Shown here piece by piece: positions 31,406 through 32,908 of a stretch of DNA of 32,908 nt. Source of the stretch: Pantoea brenneri (GTDB taxonomy: Bacteria; Pseudomonadota; Gammaproteobacteria; Enterobacterales; Enterobacteriaceae); contig MIEI01000056.1 of NCBI GenBank assembly GCA_002095305.1, positions 1 through 32,908 of the forward strand, given 5' to 3'. A model generated the notes under the pieces. The model ran no database searches. It was not told the DNA's origin and saw nothing but the letters and a program-made list of their open reading frames with translations. The position numbers were made by a program, and so were the translations under genes. Every line of letters begins with the position of its first letter. The stretch's first letter is position 1.

Positions 31406-32866
31406 ATGACCGAAGCGTTTGAGCTGTCTCAGCAATCCGAACAGCCCAGCTGGCTGGAAGCGCAGCTGGTGCCGCAGTGCCAGCGCCATCCAGGACTCAG
31501 CGGGATTTATCCGCTCAGCGACGGGCTGGACGCTTTTGCGGCGCGCTATCTGCTGATGCAAAAAGCGGAGCGTTCGCTCGATATTCAGTACTACATCTGG
31601 CAAAACGACCTCTCTGGCCGGCTGCTGTTCAGCGCAATGCTGGAGGCGGCGCGGCGCGGGGTTAAAGTTCGCCTGCTGCTGGATGACAATAATACGCCGG
31701 GCCTGGATGAAACGCTGGCTCAGCTCAACCGTCACCCCAATATTGCGGTGCGGCTGTTTAATCCCTTCTCATTTCGCACCCTGCGGGCGCTGGGCTACCT
31801 GACCGACTTCGCCCGGCTGAATCGCCGCATGCACAATAAAAGCTTCACCGTTGATGGCGTCACCACGGTGGTCGGCGGGCGCAATGTCGGTGATGAATAT
31901 TTCGGTACCGGCAATGAGCCGCTGTTTGCCGATCTCGACGTGCTGGCGATTGGCCCGGTGGTCGATGAGGTAGCACAGGATTTTGAGCGCTACTGGAACA
32001 GCCGCCCGGTCTCGCCGCTGCAGCAGGTGCTGGACGAGCATGAGCTGGAGGAAGACAGCGTCAGCCTGCCGGCCGAGTGGCGTCACAGCGAGGCGGTGCA
32101 GCGTTATCTGCAGCGCCTTGAAAGCGCTTCGCTGCTCCAGGAGCTGGAGCAGGGCAGGTTAGCGCTGACCTGGGCAAGAACCCGGTTGCTGAGTGACGAT
32201 CCGCGTAAAGGGCTGGGCAAAGCGCGTCGGAAAACGCTGTTGCCACAACGGATGCTGGAGGTGATCGGTACGCCGCAGCGGCAGTTTGACATCATCTCCG
32301 CCTATTTTGTCCCGACCCGCGCGGGCGTGGCGCAGCTGCTGTCGCTGAAGCGCAAAGGGGTGAAGATTGCCATTCTGACCAACTCGCTGGCCGCCAATGA
32401 TGTGTCGATTGTGCATGCCGGTTACGCTAAATGGCGCAAGAAGCTGCTGCGGCACGGCATCGCCCTCTATGAACTGAAGCCGCAGGCGGCGCTGCAGGAT
32501 GCGCCTCACGACCGCGGTTTAACCGGTAATTCCGGCTCAAGCCTGCATGCCAAAACCTTTTCGGTCGATCAGCAAACGCTGTTCATCGGCTCGTTCAACT
32601 TTGATCCGCGCTCGGCGGTACTCAATACCGAAATGGGGCTGGTGATTGAGAGCGAGACGCTGGCGAAGGAAACCCATCAGCGTTTCAGCCTGTCGATGCG
32701 CGATCGTGCCTGGACGCTGCGGCTGGATAAGTGGGGACGGGTCAACTGGCTGGAGTATCCGGATGAAGCGCAGCAGGTGGTGCATAAGCACGAGCCCGGC
32801 TGCTCGTGGTGGCAGCGGCTGCAGGTGCGGCTGGTGTGGCGCTTGCCGATTGAGTGGCTGCTGTAA
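31406..32866 (+). CDS. clsC: Cardiolipin synthase C (phospholipase D family, 486 aa)
   Basis: The protein aligns along its whole length with E. coli ClsC (YmdC). Two HKD motifs are intact: RMHNKSFTVDG (His143, Lys145, Asp150) with VVGGRNVGDEYFG, and SLHAKTFSVD (His381, Lys383, Asp388) with FIGSFNFDPRS. Shared landmarks include LDIQYYIWQNDLSGRLLF, LLDDNNTPGLDETL and the end WRLPIEWLL. ClsC makes cardiolipin from phosphatidylglycerol and phosphatidylethanolamine at the membrane. The ATG at 31406 is preferred to the one at 31400 because AGGGA is then six bases away. In E. coli ymdB precedes it; here the neighbour is the divergent glycosidase. Confidence 0.95.
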   Translation: MTEAFELSQQSEQPSWLEAQLVPQCQRHPGLSGIYPLSDGLDAFAARYLLMQKAERSLDIQYYIWQNDLSGRLLFSAMLEAARRGVKVRLLLDDNNTPGLDETLAQLNRHPNIAVRLFNPFSFRTLRALGYLTDFARLNRRMHNKSFTVDGVTTVVGGRNVGDEYFGTGNEPLFADLDVLAIGPVVDEVAQDFERYWNSRPVSPLQQVLDEHELEEDSVSLPAEWRHSEAVQRYLQRLESASLLQELEQGRLALTWARTRLLSDDPRKGLGKARRKTLLPQRMLEVIGTPQRQFDIISAYFVPTRAGVAQLLSLKRKGVKIAILTNSLAANDVSIVHAGYAKWRKKLLRHGIALYELKPQAALQDAPHDRGLTGNSGSSLHAKTFSVDQQTLFIGSFNFDPRSAVLNTEMGLVIESETLAKETHQRFSLSMRDRAWTLRLDKWGRVNWLEYPDEAQQVVHKHEPGCSWWQRLQVRLVWRLPIEWLL

Positions 32867-32876
32867 GCTGGACGCT

Positions 32877-32908
<32 letters not shown>

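Overview
The window looks like chromosomal DNA of an enterobacterium, most likely from the Erwiniaceae (Erwinia, Pantoea or Mixta type). The grounds are the tRNA-Cys/tRNA-Leu pair in the order known from the Escherichia coli glyW-cysT-leuZ operon, a YmgB/AriR-family gene, a clsC-type cardiolipin synthase, and an aryl polyene (APE) cluster in the order known from E. coli and Xenorhabdus. The genus is inferred, not proven.

Layout. 1-300: tRNA-Cys, tRNA-Leu and a terminator. 300-4100: an AT-richer, gene-poor, island-like stretch beside the tRNA genes. It holds a small orphan gene, a tRNA-Gly-like sequence with an enlarged anticodon loop, two small double-glycine-leader peptides of class II microcin type (one frameshifted) separated by a terminator hairpin, and a decayed LacI-type ligand-binding protein. 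3.9-6.5 kb: a small lipoprotein, a small membrane protein, a SulP anion transporter and a YmgB/AriR-family regulator. The regulator is preceded by TGTACA repeats, a promoter and two tandem terminators, which look like a small RNA or attenuator locus. 6.8-8.1 kb: an AraC-type regulator and a DUF2000 protein. 8.2-12.9 kb: a complete tripartite drug-efflux operon (MarR regulator, 14-helix MFS pump, HlyD/EmrA adaptor, NodT-type outer-membrane channel) with SlyA-like palindromes at its promoter. 13.1 kb: a lipoprotein.

13.77-27.20 kb is an APE pigment cluster of sixteen tightly overlapping genes that match apeC to apeR in order. ApeH activates the aryl starter acid. ApeE and ApeF are the acyl carriers. 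ApeO/ApeC and ApeR condense, ApeQ reduces, and ApeI/ApeP dehydrate. ApeK is a thioesterase. ApeD and ApeJ are acyl/glycosyl transferases for lipid anchoring. ApeG, ApeL, ApeM and ApeN are envelope and transport proteins. No methyltransferase or aromatic ammonia-lyase gene for the head group is present. apeJ carries a one-base frameshift.

27.3-29.6 kb: a siderophore-type TonB-dependent receptor with a Fur-box-like promoter and a one-base frameshift near its C-terminus. 29.7-32.9 kb: two tiny single-helix membrane proteins, a GH1-like glycosidase with Gln at the expected acid/base position, clsC, and a hexanucleotide tandem repeat that runs off the window.

Four reading frames (microcin-like peptide 2, the LacI-type gene, apeJ, the TonB receptor) are each restored by adding one base, each explicable as a shortened mononucleotide run. 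This may reflect systematic undercalling in the assembly rather than four real pseudogenes.
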